Counted from the stretch's first letter, positions 18,541-26,695 are shown. The stretch: DNA of 64,000 bases from Streptomyces sp. CMB-StM0423 (GCF_002847285.1 NZ_CP025407.1:6451001-6515000); one strand, 5' to 3'. Program-made: numbers and translations. The notes: generated by a model not told the origin, from the sequence alone.

Positions 18541-18745
18541 CTTCCTCCGGCTGGCGTGCTTACGGCCGAACCGGAGGGACGAGAGCCGGGGCTCCCGCGG
18601 TACCACCCTCCTTGGCGGCGGAGCGCGCGCGGCGCGCCCACCGCCCCCTCATTGGGGCAGCGGCTGCCGGTTCTACTCGCCCGGGGGCTTTCCTCCGGCG
18701 GCTCCGGGGTGATCTTCGCTCCGTGCACGCCGCCCGGGCTCGCAC
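18541..18745 (-). promoter_or_regulatory. Translational T-box riboswitch of ileS
   Basis: On the minus strand the ileS leader contains the T-box sequence GGTGGTACCGCGG (18595-18607), whose TGGT (18602-18605) would pair with the uncharged acceptor end of the tRNA. Stem I is formed by nested repeats near 18679-18740, with GGCGGC and GCCGCC arms (18729-18734 and 18697-18702). They enclose an AUC isoleucine specifier at 18711-18713. Just before the start codon CCTCCGG (18571-18577) pairs with CCGGAGG (18544-18550), burying the ribosome-binding site. Pairing of the T-box with tRNA would release it. There is no terminator-type U-tract, so control is at translation, as known for actinobacterial ileS T-boxes with short stem I. 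Confidence 0.88.
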
Positions 18746-18812
18746 CGTCCCCGGGTCGCTCCTCGGCTGCGTACGGAGCTACTCGTCCCCATCCACGCCT
18801 GTCGCTGCCGAC

Positions 18813-18818
18813 AGTGTA
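18813..18818 (-). promoter_or_regulatory. Candidate -10 element for ileS
   Basis: On the minus strand TACACT at 18813-18818 lies about 70 bases upstream of T-box stem I, where transcription of the leader would start. No good -35 hexamer stands at 16-19 bases, so the call rests on the -10 match and position. Confidence 0.35.
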
Positions 18819-19028
18819 CGGCCCCGGGGTACGCGCCGCCGACCGGGTTTCCGCGGCGGGGACGCTGGGCCGTTCGGCCCAGTGCCGGCAAACCGCACGT
18901 GCGAGCGGAAGCCCGGGATTACCCGGCGCGGGGCTGGGCACAACGTTTTGAGACCGGTCAGCCATGGCGTGCCCTGTTGCCGCGGACCCAGTGTCGATTT
19001 ATCGTTCCGGCACCGTTCGCGAACAAGA

Positions 19029-19041
19029 TCACAATATGTGA
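19029..19041. promoter_or_regulatory. Palindrome TCACA-ATA-TGTGA before the DksA/TraR-like gene
   Basis: A perfect 5-base inverted repeat around a 3-base centre overlaps the ribosome-binding site of the gene starting at 19055. A second short palindrome, GTTCGCGAAC, stands at 19015-19024. Together they make the only A+T-rich cluster in the ileS-dksA gap and could be an operator. The rest of the gap (18819-19014) shows no gene or clear signal. Confidence 0.35.
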
Positions 19042-19054
19042 AGGGGTCCCGGCC

Positions 19055-19939
19055 ATGGTTGCGAAGAAGACCGCGCCGGCGGCGAAGAAGTCCACAGCGA
19101 AGAAGACCACGGCGAAGCAGGCGGCAAAGAAGGCGCCGGCGCAGCAGGCCGCCGCGGGCCGGGCCACGGCCCCGGGGAAGCGGGCGGCGAAGAAGCAGGC
19201 CGCGAAGAAGGTCACGAAGAAAGTCACGAAGAAGACAGCGGGGAAGAAGACGGCGGCGACCGCGGAGGCGGCCGGCGCGGCCGCCCCCGCGCAGGAGTCG
19301 CCGCCCGCGAAGAAGGCCGCGGCCAGGAAGGCGCCGGCCGCAGGGACCGAGCCCGCGAGGAGAACCGCGGCACGGGCCGCCGCCCCGGCGCGTAAGCCGG
19401 CGAAGAAGGCGGCGGCCAAGAAGACGTCCGCCAGGACGTCTCCGGGGAAGAAGACGGGAGCCAAGACGGTGGTCGCAAAGAAGACGCAGGTGGTGGAGGC
19501 CCCGGTCGCCGAGGCGGCGGGCGGGACGGCAGCCCCGGCCGAGCCGGGGGAGCTGGCCGTGCGTCCGGGGGAGGACCCCTGGACTCCCGAGGAGATCGAG
19601 GAGGCCCGCCAGGGCCTGCTGGACGAGGTCGCGAGCCTGCGCTCGGAGATCCGCGCCTCCGAGGAGGCCGTCAGCGGGCTGATGCGCGACTCCGGCGGCG
19701 GCGCCGGGGACGACCAGGCCGACACGGGGACGAAGAACATCTCGCGCGAGCACGAGATGGCGCTCGCCGCCGGCGCCAGGGAGCGGCTGGTGCAGACCGA
19801 GCGCGCCCTCGTCCGGCTGGAGGACGGCACGTACGGACGCTGCGAGTCCTGCGGCAAGCCGATCGGCAAGGCGCGGATGCAGGCGTTCCCGCGGGCCACC
19901 CTGTGCGTGGAGTGCAAGCAGCGGCAGGAGCGCCGCTGA
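19055..19939 (+). CDS. DksA/TraR-type zinc-finger protein with histone H1-like tail
   Basis: The 294-residue product has two parts. Residues 1 to about 165 are Lys/Ala-rich with repeated AKK and KKT units, like a bacterial histone H1-like nucleoid protein. The C-terminal part carries a short coiled coil and a DksA/TraR zinc finger with cysteines at 263, 266, 284 and 287 (YGRCESCGKPIGKARMQAFP, LCVECKQRQ). DksA-family proteins bind in the RNA polymerase secondary channel; the tail suggests nucleic-acid binding as well, which is inference. The ATG at 19055 has GAAGGGG upstream; the frame is open further upstream but without a good start. Streptomyces genomes commonly have this gene between ileS and lspA. 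Confidence 0.85.
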   Translation: MVAKKTAPAAKKSTAKKTTAKQAAKKAPAQQAAAGRATAPGKRAAKKQAAKKVTKKVTKKTAGKKTAATAEAAGAAAPAQESPPAKKAAARKAPAAGTEPARRTAARAAAPARKPAKKAAAKKTSARTSPGKKTGAKTVVAKKTQVVEAPVAEAAGGTAAPAEPGELAVRPGEDPWTPEEIEEARQGLLDEVASLRSEIRASEEAVSGLMRDSGGGAGDDQADTGTKNISREHEMALAAGARERLVQTERALVRLEDGTYGRCESCGKPIGKARMQAFPRATLCVECKQRQERR

Positions 19940-20053
19940 GGGATCGCCGGAGGCGCTGACGGGGCCGGTCGGCGGTGGTTACGGGCTGTGGTGCGACGGC
20001 TCGTACGAGGGTGTCGTACGCTCGACCCAGTCAGCGCACCGGAGGGCACACAC

Positions 20054-20722
20054 GTGACAGAGGCGGAGCGGATCAGCGGGGACGCCACGGAGCCCCGCGG
20101 GGAGGACGAGGCAGCCCCCGCGGCGGACGGGAAGGCCGTGGCCGACGCCGACACCGCCGACCCGGCCGGCAGGGCTTCCGCGGGCGACAAGGCCGCGGAG
20201 GCCGGGGACGGCGCGTCGGAGGAGGCGGCCCGCGGGCCCCGCCGCATCGGCGTGCTGCTCGGCGTCGCCGCCCTCGTCTACGCCCTCGACCTCGTCACGA
20301 AGCTGATCGTGGTGGCCCAACTGGAGCCGGACAACCGCTCCGTCGAGGTCGTCGGCGACCTGCTGCGCTTCCAGGTCGTCCGCAACGCCGGCGCGGCGTT
20401 CGGCATCGGCGAGTCGATGACCGTGATCTTCACGCTGATCGCGGTCATCGTCATCGGCGTCATCGCCCGGCTGGCGCGCAAGCTCTACAGCCTGCCCTGG
20501 GCCATCGCGCTCGGCCTGCTGCTCGGCGGCCCGCTCGGCAACCTCACCGACCGGCTCTTCCGCTCCCCGGGCTTCTTCGAGGGCCACGTGGTGGACTTCA
20601 TCGCCCCCGAGCACTTCGCGGTCTTCAACCTCGCCGACTCCGCGATCGTCTGCGGCGGCATCCTCATCGTGATCCTGTCCTTCCGCGGCCTCGACCCCGA
20701 CGGCACGATCCACCGCGGCTGA
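20054..20722 (+). CDS. lspA: Lipoprotein signal peptidase LspA
   Basis: LspA is the aspartyl membrane protease that removes signal peptides from diacylglyceryl-modified prolipoproteins. The GTG at 20054 follows GGAGGG at a good distance and gives 222 residues; an earlier GTG at 19988 lacks a ribosome-binding site. About 65 acidic, Ala-rich cytoplasmic residues precede four membrane segments. The family signatures are VVRNAGAAFGIGESMT, GNLTDRLFRSPGFFEGHVVDF with catalytic Asp166, and FNLADSAIVCG with catalytic Asp195. It lies directly before rluD, the common lspA-rluD order. Confidence 0.95.
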   Translation: MTEAERISGDATEPRGEDEAAPAADGKAVADADTADPAGRASAGDKAAEAGDGASEEAARGPRRIGVLLGVAALVYALDLVTKLIVVAQLEPDNRSVEVVGDLLRFQVVRNAGAAFGIGESMTVIFTLIAVIVIGVIARLARKLYSLPWAIALGLLLGGPLGNLTDRLFRSPGFFEGHVVDFIAPEHFAVFNLADSAIVCGGILIVILSFRGLDPDGTIHRG

Positions 20723-20745
20723 CCGGGACGCCCGTACGCGCCTGC

Positions 20746-20751
20746 GATACT
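20746..20751 (+). promoter_or_regulatory. -10 element for a leaderless rluD transcript
   Basis: GATACT at 20746-20751 is followed by six bases and then the GTG at 20758. This spacing puts the transcription start at or next to the start codon, and no ribosome-binding site is present. The -35 region is weak. Confidence 0.5.
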
Positions 20752-20757
20752 TCCCGG

Positions 20758-21699
20758 GTGAGTACCATGCCCGAGATCCGCACCCTGCCCGTACCCGACG
20801 GCCTCGAAGGCGAGCGGCTCGATGCCGCGCTCGCCCGGATGTTCGGGTTCTCCAGGACCAAGGCCGCCGAGCTGGCCGGCGCCGGCAAGGTCCTCGTCGA
20901 CGGCCGGGAGGCCGGGAAGTCGGACCGGGTGACGGCGGGCGCCTGGCTGGAGGTCGAGATGCCGGCGCCGCCGGCGCCGGTGCGGGTCGTCGCCGAGCCG
21001 GTGCCCGGGATGGCCGTCGTCTACGACGACGACCACGTGGTCGTCGTGGACAAGCCCGTCGGCGTCGCCGCCCACCCCAGCCCCGGCTGGAGCGGCCCCA
21101 CCGTCGTCGGCGGCCTTGCCGCCGCGGGGTACGCCATCTCCACCTCCGGCGCCGCCGAGCGGCAGGGCGTGGTGCACCGGCTGGACGTCGGCACCTCGGG
21201 GCTGATGGCGGTGGCCAAGTCGGAGCGGGCGTACACGCTGCTGAAGCAGCAGTTCCGGGAGCGTACGGTCGACAAGCGCTACCACGCGCTGGTCCAGGGC
21301 CACCCCGACCCGCTCAGCGGCACCATCGACGCCCCCGTGGGCCGCCACCCCGTGCACGACTACAAGTGGGCCGTCGTCGCCGACGGCAAGCCCAGCGTCA
21401 CGCACTACGACCTGGTGGAGGCGTTCCGAGCCGCCAGCCTGCTCGACATCAAGCTGGAGACGGGCCGCACCCACCAGATCCGCGTGCACATGTCCGCCCA
21501 CCGGCACCCGTGCGTCGGCGACCTGACCTACGGCGCCGATCCCGTGCTCGCCAAGCGGTTCGGGCTGGACCGGCAGTGGCTGCACGCCGTACGGCTCGGC
21601 TTCGAACACCCCGAGGACGGCCGGTGGGTGGAGTTCGAGTCGGACTACCCCGAGGATCTGCGGCAGGCCCTGGACACCGTACGCGCGGACAGCGCCTGA
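20758..21699 (+). CDS. rluD: RluD-family 23S rRNA pseudouridine synthase
   Basis: This 313-residue protein has an N-terminal S4 RNA-binding domain (LDAALARMFGFSRTKAAELAGAGKVLVDG) and an RluA-type catalytic domain. The active-site motif HRLDVGTSGLM begins at residue 140, giving catalytic Asp143; ETGRTHQIRVHM and DLTYGAD follow. Members convert uridines of 23S rRNA helix 69 to pseudouridine. The GTG at 20758 is chosen because of the leaderless promoter spacing; an ATG nine bases on (MPEIRTLPVP) is the alternative. It follows lspA by 35 bases. Confidence 0.93.
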   Translation: MSTMPEIRTLPVPDGLEGERLDAALARMFGFSRTKAAELAGAGKVLVDGREAGKSDRVTAGAWLEVEMPAPPAPVRVVAEPVPGMAVVYDDDHVVVVDKPVGVAAHPSPGWSGPTVVGGLAAAGYAISTSGAAERQGVVHRLDVGTSGLMAVAKSERAYTLLKQQFRERTVDKRYHALVQGHPDPLSGTIDAPVGRHPVHDYKWAVVADGKPSVTHYDLVEAFRAASLLDIKLETGRTHQIRVHMSAHRHPCVGDLTYGADPVLAKRFGLDRQWLHAVRLGFEHPEDGRWVEFESDYPEDLRQALDTVRADSA

Positions 21700-21721
21700 C
21701 GACCCCGGCGGCGCGACGCCC

Positions 21722-23320
21722 ATGGACCAGCTCACGCTGCTGCTGACCCTGGTACTCGGCGCCCTGGTCACCATCCCCGTCGCCCAGTGGCTCGGGCTGC
21801 CGGCGCCGGTGCTGATGACGCTGCTCGGCGGGGTGCTGGCGCTGCTGCCCTTCGTGCCGAACGTCGAGATCCCGCCCCAGTTCATCCTGCCCCTGGTGCT
21901 GCCCCCGCTGCTCTACGCGGCCGTGCAGCGCACCTCCTGGCGGCAGTTCGCGCACAACGTACGGCCCATCCTGCTGCTCGCCGTCGCGCTGGTCTTCGTC
22001 ACCACCGCCGCCGTCGCGGCCACCGTGCACGCCGTCCTCCCGGGGCTGCCGCTGGCCGCCGCGGTGGTGCTGGGCGCGCTGGTGGCGCCGCCCGACCCGA
22101 TCGCCGCCACGTCCATCGCCGGGTCGCTGGGGCTGCCGCGGCGGCTGGTGTCGATCCTGGAGGGCGAGGGGCTGTTCAACGACGTCACGGCGATCGTGCT
22201 GTACCACGTGGCGATCGCCGCGACCGTCTCCGGCAGCTTCTCGGTGGCCGGCGCCGCGGGGCTGCTGGCGCTGTCCACCGTCGTCGCGCTCGCCGTGGGC
22301 TTCGGCCTCGGCTGGGCGGCGGAGCGGCTGATGCGGCTGCTCGACGACCCCACCCTGAAGATCGGCTGCACGCTGCTGGTGCCGTTCGCCGCGTACGTGC
22401 TGGCGGACGAGCTCAGGGGCTCGGGGGTGCTGGCGGTGCTCGTCACCGCGCTGTACCTGTCGGAGTACGCCACGGACCCCGACGACGTCCTCGGCCGGCT
22501 CGCGGAGCGCAGCTTCTGGGACGTCGTGGACACCCTCGTCACCGGCATCGCCTTCGGCCTGATCGGGCTCGAACTGCACACCGTCGTCGCCTCCGGCGAC
22601 TTCAACGGCGCGCTGATGGGCGCGGCCGCCGCCGTCGTCGGCGTGGTCGTGGCCGTACGGCTGCTGTGGCTGCTGCCCGCCGCCGCGCTGGCGCAGCGGC
22701 TGCACCAGCGCGGCGGGCACCCGGACGAGGACGAGGAGATCCCCACGACCTGGCGGGAGACCGTCGTCATGTGGTGGTCGGGAATGCGGGGCGTGGCCTC
22801 GGTGGCGCTGGTGCTCGCCATCCCGGTCACCGTGGAGGGCGGCGGCCCGTTCCCGCACCGCAGCGACCTGCTGTTCATCGCCTTCGCCGTGGTCCTCGCC
22901 ACCCTGGTCTGCCAGGGTCTGACGCTGCCCTGGCTGGTCCGGCGGCTCGACGTGGCCGCCGACACCGAGGCCGAGCGGCAGTTGGAGCGCCAACTGGCGC
23001 TGCGCGCCGCGAAGGCGGCGCGGGCGCGGCTGGCGGAGATCGAGCAGGTGCAGGAGCTGCCGGAGGAGATGGCGGAGCAGTTGCAGCGGGCCGCGTACGG
23101 CATCGCCACCCGGCTCTACCCGGACCTCGTGGACGAGGACCGCCGCGAGGCGCACGCCCAGCGTCTGGAGCGGCTGCGCACCGGCCGGAAGATCACCGGG
23201 GAGCTGCTGTCCGCGGCCCGGCACGAGCTGCTCGCCGCCCGCAGCGAGGGCTACGACCCCGAGATCGTCGACCGCGTCCTACGGCACCTCGACGTCCGGA
23301 CGCTCCGCGGCGCCGTCTAG
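21722..23320 (+). CDS. CPA1-family Na+/H+ antiporter
   Basis: The 532-residue product has about twelve membrane segments and the monovalent cation/proton antiporter-1 signatures: LVAPPDPIAATSIAGSLGLPRRLVSILEGEGLFND (the two-Asp ion site region) and WRETVVMWWSGMRGVASVALVLAIP. A cytoplasmic helical tail of about 110 charged residues follows. It probably exports Na+ (or K+) in exchange for protons. The ATG lies 22 bases after rluD, so co-transcription is possible. Its last 42 bases overlap the convergent mscS-like gene. Confidence 0.9.
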   Translation: MDQLTLLLTLVLGALVTIPVAQWLGLPAPVLMTLLGGVLALLPFVPNVEIPPQFILPLVLPPLLYAAVQRTSWRQFAHNVRPILLLAVALVFVTTAAVAATVHAVLPGLPLAAAVVLGALVAPPDPIAATSIAGSLGLPRRLVSILEGEGLFNDVTAIVLYHVAIAATVSGSFSVAGAAGLLALSTVVALAVGFGLGWAAERLMRLLDDPTLKIGCTLLVPFAAYVLADELRGSGVLAVLVTALYLSEYATDPDDVLGRLAERSFWDVVDTLVTGIAFGLIGLELHTVVASGDFNGALMGAAAAVVGVVVAVRLLWLLPAAALAQRLHQRGGHPDEDEEIPTTWRETVVMWWSGMRGVASVALVLAIPVTVEGGGPFPHRSDLLFIAFAVVLATLVCQGLTLPWLVRRLDVAADTEAERQLERQLALRAAKAARARLAEIEQVQELPEEMAEQLQRAAYGIATRLYPDLVDEDRREAHAQRLERLRTGRKITGELLSAARHELLAARSEGYDPEIVDRVLRHLDVRTLRGAV

Positions 23321-24358
23321 CGGGGCCTGTGCCGTCATCACCTTCGGCAGCGCGTACGGGTGCTTCTCCCGCAGCCAGGTGATCAGTTCCTCGCGCACCA
23401 TGCACCGCAGGTCCCACAGCGCGTCCGCGTCCCGCGCGGTGGCCAGCGCCCGTACCTGCATCGTGGTCGGCGTGGTGTCCGTGACCACCAGGCTCCAGCC
23501 GCGGCCGTCCCAGTGCGCGCAGCCCAGCAGCACCTCGTGCAGCCGCTCGCGCAGCGCGCGTACGGGCGTGGTGTGGTCCAGGTGGAAGAAGACCGTGCCG
23601 GTCAGCTCGGGGCCGCCGCGCGACCAGTTCTCGAAGGGCTGGCTGGTGAAGTACGAGACGGGGATGGTGATGCGGCGCTCGTCCCAGGTCTTCACCGTCA
23701 GGAACGTCAGCGTGATCTCCTCGACCGTCCCCCACTCGCCCTCCACGACGACCGTGTCGCCGATGCGCACCAGGTCGCCGAAGGCAATCTGCAGCCCCGC
23801 GAAGAGGTTGCCCAGCGTCGACTGTGCGGCGATGCCCGCGATGATGCCGATGACGCCGGCGGAGGCGAGCATCGAGGTGCCCACCGCCCGCATCTGGGGG
23901 AACGTCAGCAGCATGGAGGCCACCGCGACGGTGCAGATGACGAACACCACCACGCGCTGGATCAGCGTGAGTTGCGTGCGCACCCGCCTGCGGCGGGCGG
24001 AGTCGCGGGCCTTGGCCTTGTAGCGGTGGTACGTCAGCTCCACGGCGACCGCGAGCACCTTCGTCAGCAGCCACGCCAGGGACGCGATCAGGAGCAGCGT
24101 CAGCACGCGGGTGACGATCGCCCGGCTGTCGTCGCTGTGCGCCAGGTCCGCGCGCTTGTACGTGCCCAGCAGGATCGACGTCAGCAGGGCGGACAGCAGC
24201 GGCGCCCGGCAGCTACGCAGCAGGCCCCATATCGGGGTCTCGGGGTGCCGGGCGTCGGCACGGCGCAGCAGCAGGTCGACCACGACCCCGGCGATCGCGG
24301 TGACCGCCACGGCGCCGCCGATGACCAGGACGGGCCGGAGCACATCCTCGGTGGACAC
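23279..24358 (-). CDS. MscS-family mechanosensitive ion channel
   Basis: The 359-residue product has four or more hydrophobic segments. The MscS core follows: pore helix MLASAGVIGIIAGIAAQSTLGNLFAGLQIAFGDLVRIGD, the beta domain VVVEGEWGTVEEITLTFLTVKTWDERRITIP, and a C-terminal domain. Such channels open under membrane tension and release solutes after osmotic downshock. The GTG at 24358 is preceded by AAGGAGG five bases away. The 3' end overlaps the antiporter gene on the other strand by 42 bases; both stops and both tails look intact. Confidence 0.92.
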   Translation of the reverse strand: MSTEDVLRPVLVIGGAVAVTAIAGVVVDLLLRRADARHPETPIWGLLRSCRAPLLSALLTSILLGTYKRADLAHSDDSRAIVTRVLTLLLIASLAWLLTKVLAVAVELTYHRYKAKARDSARRRRVRTQLTLIQRVVVFVICTVAVASMLLTFPQMRAVGTSMLASAGVIGIIAGIAAQSTLGNLFAGLQIAFGDLVRIGDTVVVEGEWGTVEEITLTFLTVKTWDERRITIPVSYFTSQPFENWSRGGPELTGTVFFHLDHTTPVRALRERLHEVLLGCAHWDGRGWSLVVTDTTPTTMQVRALATARDADALWDLRCMVREELITWLREKHPYALPKVMTAQAPLDGAAERPDVEVP

Positions 24359-24399
24359 GTGAGCCTCCTTCGTACGCGGACCTTCCCGACCGTATCTGC

Positions 24400-24405
24400 C
24401 ACGAT
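24400..24405 (+). promoter_or_regulatory. -10 element for a leaderless hydrolase gene
   Basis: CACGAT at 24400-24405, preceded by TG in the extended -10 position, lies six bases before the ATG at 24412. There is no ribosome-binding site, consistent with leaderless translation. Confidence 0.45.
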
Positions 24406-24411
24406 GGGCGC

Positions 24412-25005
24412 ATGACGATTCTGCTCTTCCACTCCATGTACGGAGTGCGTCCGGCCGTGCACGAGACCGCGGAGCGCTGGCGCGCCGCCGGGCACGAGGT
24501 GATCGTGCCCGACCTCTACGAGGGGCGTACGCCGGCGACGGAGGAGGAGGGGCTGGAGGTCAGGGACGAGATCGGCACGGACGAGCTGCTGGCGCGGGCC
24601 GTGAAGGCCGCGGCGCCGCACTCGGCGGGCGGGGTGCTGTACGCGGGCTTCTCGCTCGGCGGCGCGCTGGCGCAGAACCTGGCGCTCGCCGACCGGCACG
24701 CGCGCGGGCTGCTGCTGATGCACGGGACGTCCGACATCGCGGACGGGGCCACGGCGGCCTCCGGCGAGCTGCCGGTGCAACTGCACGTGGCCGACCCCGA
24801 CCCGTACGAGACGCACGACTGGCTGACGGCCTGGTATCTGCGGATGGGCCGGGCCGGCGCCGACGTGGAGGTCTTCCGGTACCCGGGTGCGGGGCACCTG
24901 TTCACCGACCCGGGCCTGGCGGACTACGACGCGGAGGCGGCGCAGTCCGCCTGGCCGGTGGCGGACGCGTTCGTGGCGGAGCTGGACGTACGCTCCGCCA
25001 CGTGA
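24412..25005 (+). CDS. Dienelactone hydrolase-family protein
   Basis: This 197-residue cytoplasmic alpha/beta hydrolase begins MTILLFHSMYGVRPAVHE and has the dienelactone hydrolase features DLYEGRTP, a nucleophile elbow VLYAGFSLGGALAQNL and a late histidine in YPGAGHLFTDP. The elbow carries Ser (GFSLGG) instead of the Cys of classical dienelactone hydrolases, as in many DLH-like esterases. The natural substrate cannot be told. It is divergent from the MscS gene and convergent with the DsbA-like gene, whose stop is nine bases away. Confidence 0.85.
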   Translation: MTILLFHSMYGVRPAVHETAERWRAAGHEVIVPDLYEGRTPATEEEGLEVRDEIGTDELLARAVKAAAPHSAGGVLYAGFSLGGALAQNLALADRHARGLLLMHGTSDIADGATAASGELPVQLHVADPDPYETHDWLTAWYLRMGRAGADVEVFRYPGAGHLFTDPGLADYDAEAAQSAWPVADAFVAELDVRSAT

Positions 25006-25014
25006 CGCGGGGTC

Positions 25015-25806
25015 CTACGCGCCGAGCTTGTCCAGTTCGGCCGGGAGCGCGTTGCTCTCGACCTTCTTGCCGTCGATCTTGATGGTCGGCGTGCCCTCGA
25101 TGCCGGCGTCGTTGAAGCTGTCGATCATCTCCAGGGCCCACTTGTCGAACGTGCCCTTTTCGACGTTCTTCTGGAACTGCTTGTTGCCCTTGAGCTCGTC
25201 GACGTTCTTGGCGACGTCCAGCAGGTACTCGTTGTCGGCGAACTTGTCCTCGCTCTCCGCCGGGTGGTGGTCCGCGGAGTAGAGCAGGCCGTGGTACTCC
25301 TTGAACGCCTCGGTGCTGACGTCCAGCGCGGCGCCCAGGGCGCTGGCGGCGTTCTTGGAGCCGTTGCCGCCGAAGTTGCCGTCGATGATCGCGCCGAGGT
25401 GGACGCGGAGCTGGTACTTGTCGCCCTCGGCGCCCTTCTTGATCCGCTCGCCCAACTGCTGCTCGAACTGCGCGCACGCGGGGCAGCGCAGGTCCTCGTA
25501 GACGTCGACGGTCTTCTCGGCGTCCTTGCCGCCGAGCACGACGGCGGTGCCCTTGTCGCCCTCGGCGTTCGCCGGCTGGACGAGCTTGGCGTTCTTCGCC
25601 GCGCCCCAGTCCTTGTCGCTGCCGTCGTCGCCGCCGAGCGTGGTCACCGCGAAGGCGACGCCGCCGACGACGGCCAGCAGACCGACGACGGCACCGCCGA
25701 CGAAGAGCTGCCGGCGCACCTTCTCCTTCTTGGCCTGCTTCTCGCGCTCGATGCGCAGCCGCTCGCGCGCGGCCCGCTTGGCTTCCTGGCTGTTTCGCTT
25801 GCTCAT
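25015..25806 (-). CDS. Membrane-anchored DsbA-like thioredoxin-domain protein
   Basis: The 263-residue product has a strongly basic cytoplasmic tail (residues 1-33), one membrane helix (about 34-57) and an extracytoplasmic thioredoxin fold with CPAC at 108-111 in VYEDLRCPACAQFEQQLG. The late segment GIEGTPTIKIDGKKV contains the cis-Pro loop. This is the DsbA/DSBA-like thioredoxin type common in actinobacteria, which forms or exchanges disulfides in exported proteins. It lies 62 bases downstream of a membrane protein gene with exposed cysteines, which may be its partner (inference). Confidence 0.88.
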   Translation of the reverse strand: MSKRNSQEAKRAARERLRIEREKQAKKEKVRRQLFVGGAVVGLLAVVGGVAFAVTTLGGDDGSDKDWGAAKNAKLVQPANAEGDKGTAVVLGGKDAEKTVDVYEDLRCPACAQFEQQLGERIKKGAEGDKYQLRVHLGAIIDGNFGGNGSKNAASALGAALDVSTEAFKEYHGLLYSADHHPAESEDKFADNEYLLDVAKNVDELKGNKQFQKNVEKGTFDKWALEMIDSFNDAGIEGTPTIKIDGKKVESNALPAELDKLGA

Positions 25807-25868
25807 GGTGGGAGGTCCCTAGGTGGTCGGTGTGGCTGTGTCCGTGCTTCTTCGGCCCGGCTGCCCGA

Positions 25869-26540
25869 TCAGGCAGCGGCCGGGCACGGCGGGCCACGCC
25901 GCAGGACCGAGTGGAGCAGGTGCGGCTGCGGGCGGACGGCGCGGGTACGGTCCGACCTGCAGCCGGGGCGGCCGGTGCTCCGCACCGGGGCGACGGTGAC
26001 GATCGCGACGGCCAGCAGCAGCGGCCGGAAGGCGACGGCCGCGGCGGCGCGCAGCAGCCCGGCGAGGGCCGCCTCGCCGCGGCGCAGCCAGGCGGCGGCG
26101 ACCAGGCCGACGCCGACGTGGGCGGCGAGCAGCAGCCAGGGGCTGGCGGCGGTGCCGGCCAGGGCCTCGCCGCGGGCGGTCATCCGGGCCAGCGGGGTGC
26201 CGAACTCGCCGGAGCAGAGGAGGTCGAGCCCCAGGGAGCGCATGGAGCCCGCGACGGGGCCGCCGGACTGGCCGTAGCAGGTGTGCTGGCCGGTGGTGAA
26301 GACGGTGTCCGCCGCCAGCTCCAGCGGCACGAGCAGGGCCGCGATGCTCCAGTAGCCGCGCTCGCGGCGGCCGGCGAGCAGAAAGGCGACGACGAAGACG
26401 CCGGCGGAGAGCGCGGCCAGCATGCCGAGGGGCAGAGGGTTGGCGGACAGCAGCACGTGGGCGCCCGCGGACAGGCTGATGCACAGCGCGGTGAAGACCG
26501 CCGCGCGCATCACCCTGATCGTTACGGCTGCGTGTTCCAT
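25869..26540 (-). CDS. Membrane protein of unknown function beside the DsbA-like gene
   Basis: The 223-residue product has about five hydrophobic segments in its first 190 residues, then a basic tail. A loop between segments contains two cysteines in HTCYGQSGGPVAGSM and LGLDLLCSGEFG, which may lie outside the membrane. I do not recognise a family; it lacks the CxxC and layout of VKOR enzymes. The ATG at 26540 is chosen over a GTG at 26558 because a -10 hexamer stands eight bases upstream. It is upstream of, and probably co-transcribed with, the DsbA-like gene. The C-terminal 40 residues are not hydrophobic and look poorly conserved. Confidence 0.7.
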   Translation of the reverse strand: MEHAAVTIRVMRAAVFTALCISLSAGAHVLLSANPLPLGMLAALSAGVFVVAFLLAGRRERGYWSIAALLVPLELAADTVFTTGQHTCYGQSGGPVAGSMRSLGLDLLCSGEFGTPLARMTARGEALAGTAASPWLLLAAHVGVGLVAAAWLRRGEAALAGLLRAAAAVAFRPLLLAVAIVTVAPVRSTGRPGCRSDRTRAVRPQPHLLHSVLRRGPPCPAAA

Positions 26541-26548
26541 CGTGCGTG

Positions 26549-26554
26549 ATTCTG
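26549..26554 (-). promoter_or_regulatory. -10 element for the membrane protein gene
   Basis: On the minus strand CAGAAT, with TG upstream, lies eight bases before the ATG at 26540. No ribosome-binding site fits between them, which suggests a leaderless or nearly leaderless mRNA. Confidence 0.4.
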
Positions 26555-26695
26555 CCACGGCGGACCGTAAACCGGTGCTAAAGGGGAGGCCCGGCTTCAG
26601 TACGGCCGGGGGACCGCGGTGTCAGTGCCGCGTCCTAGACTTCCCAGCGTCCTGCCCGAGCCCTCGCGCCCACCGTCTGCTGGAGGTCCTCCGTC

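Noticed and set aside
18899..19054. Upstream extension of the DksA/TraR-like gene
   Set aside because: No start signal; the region contains the gene's own promoter-like palindromes.
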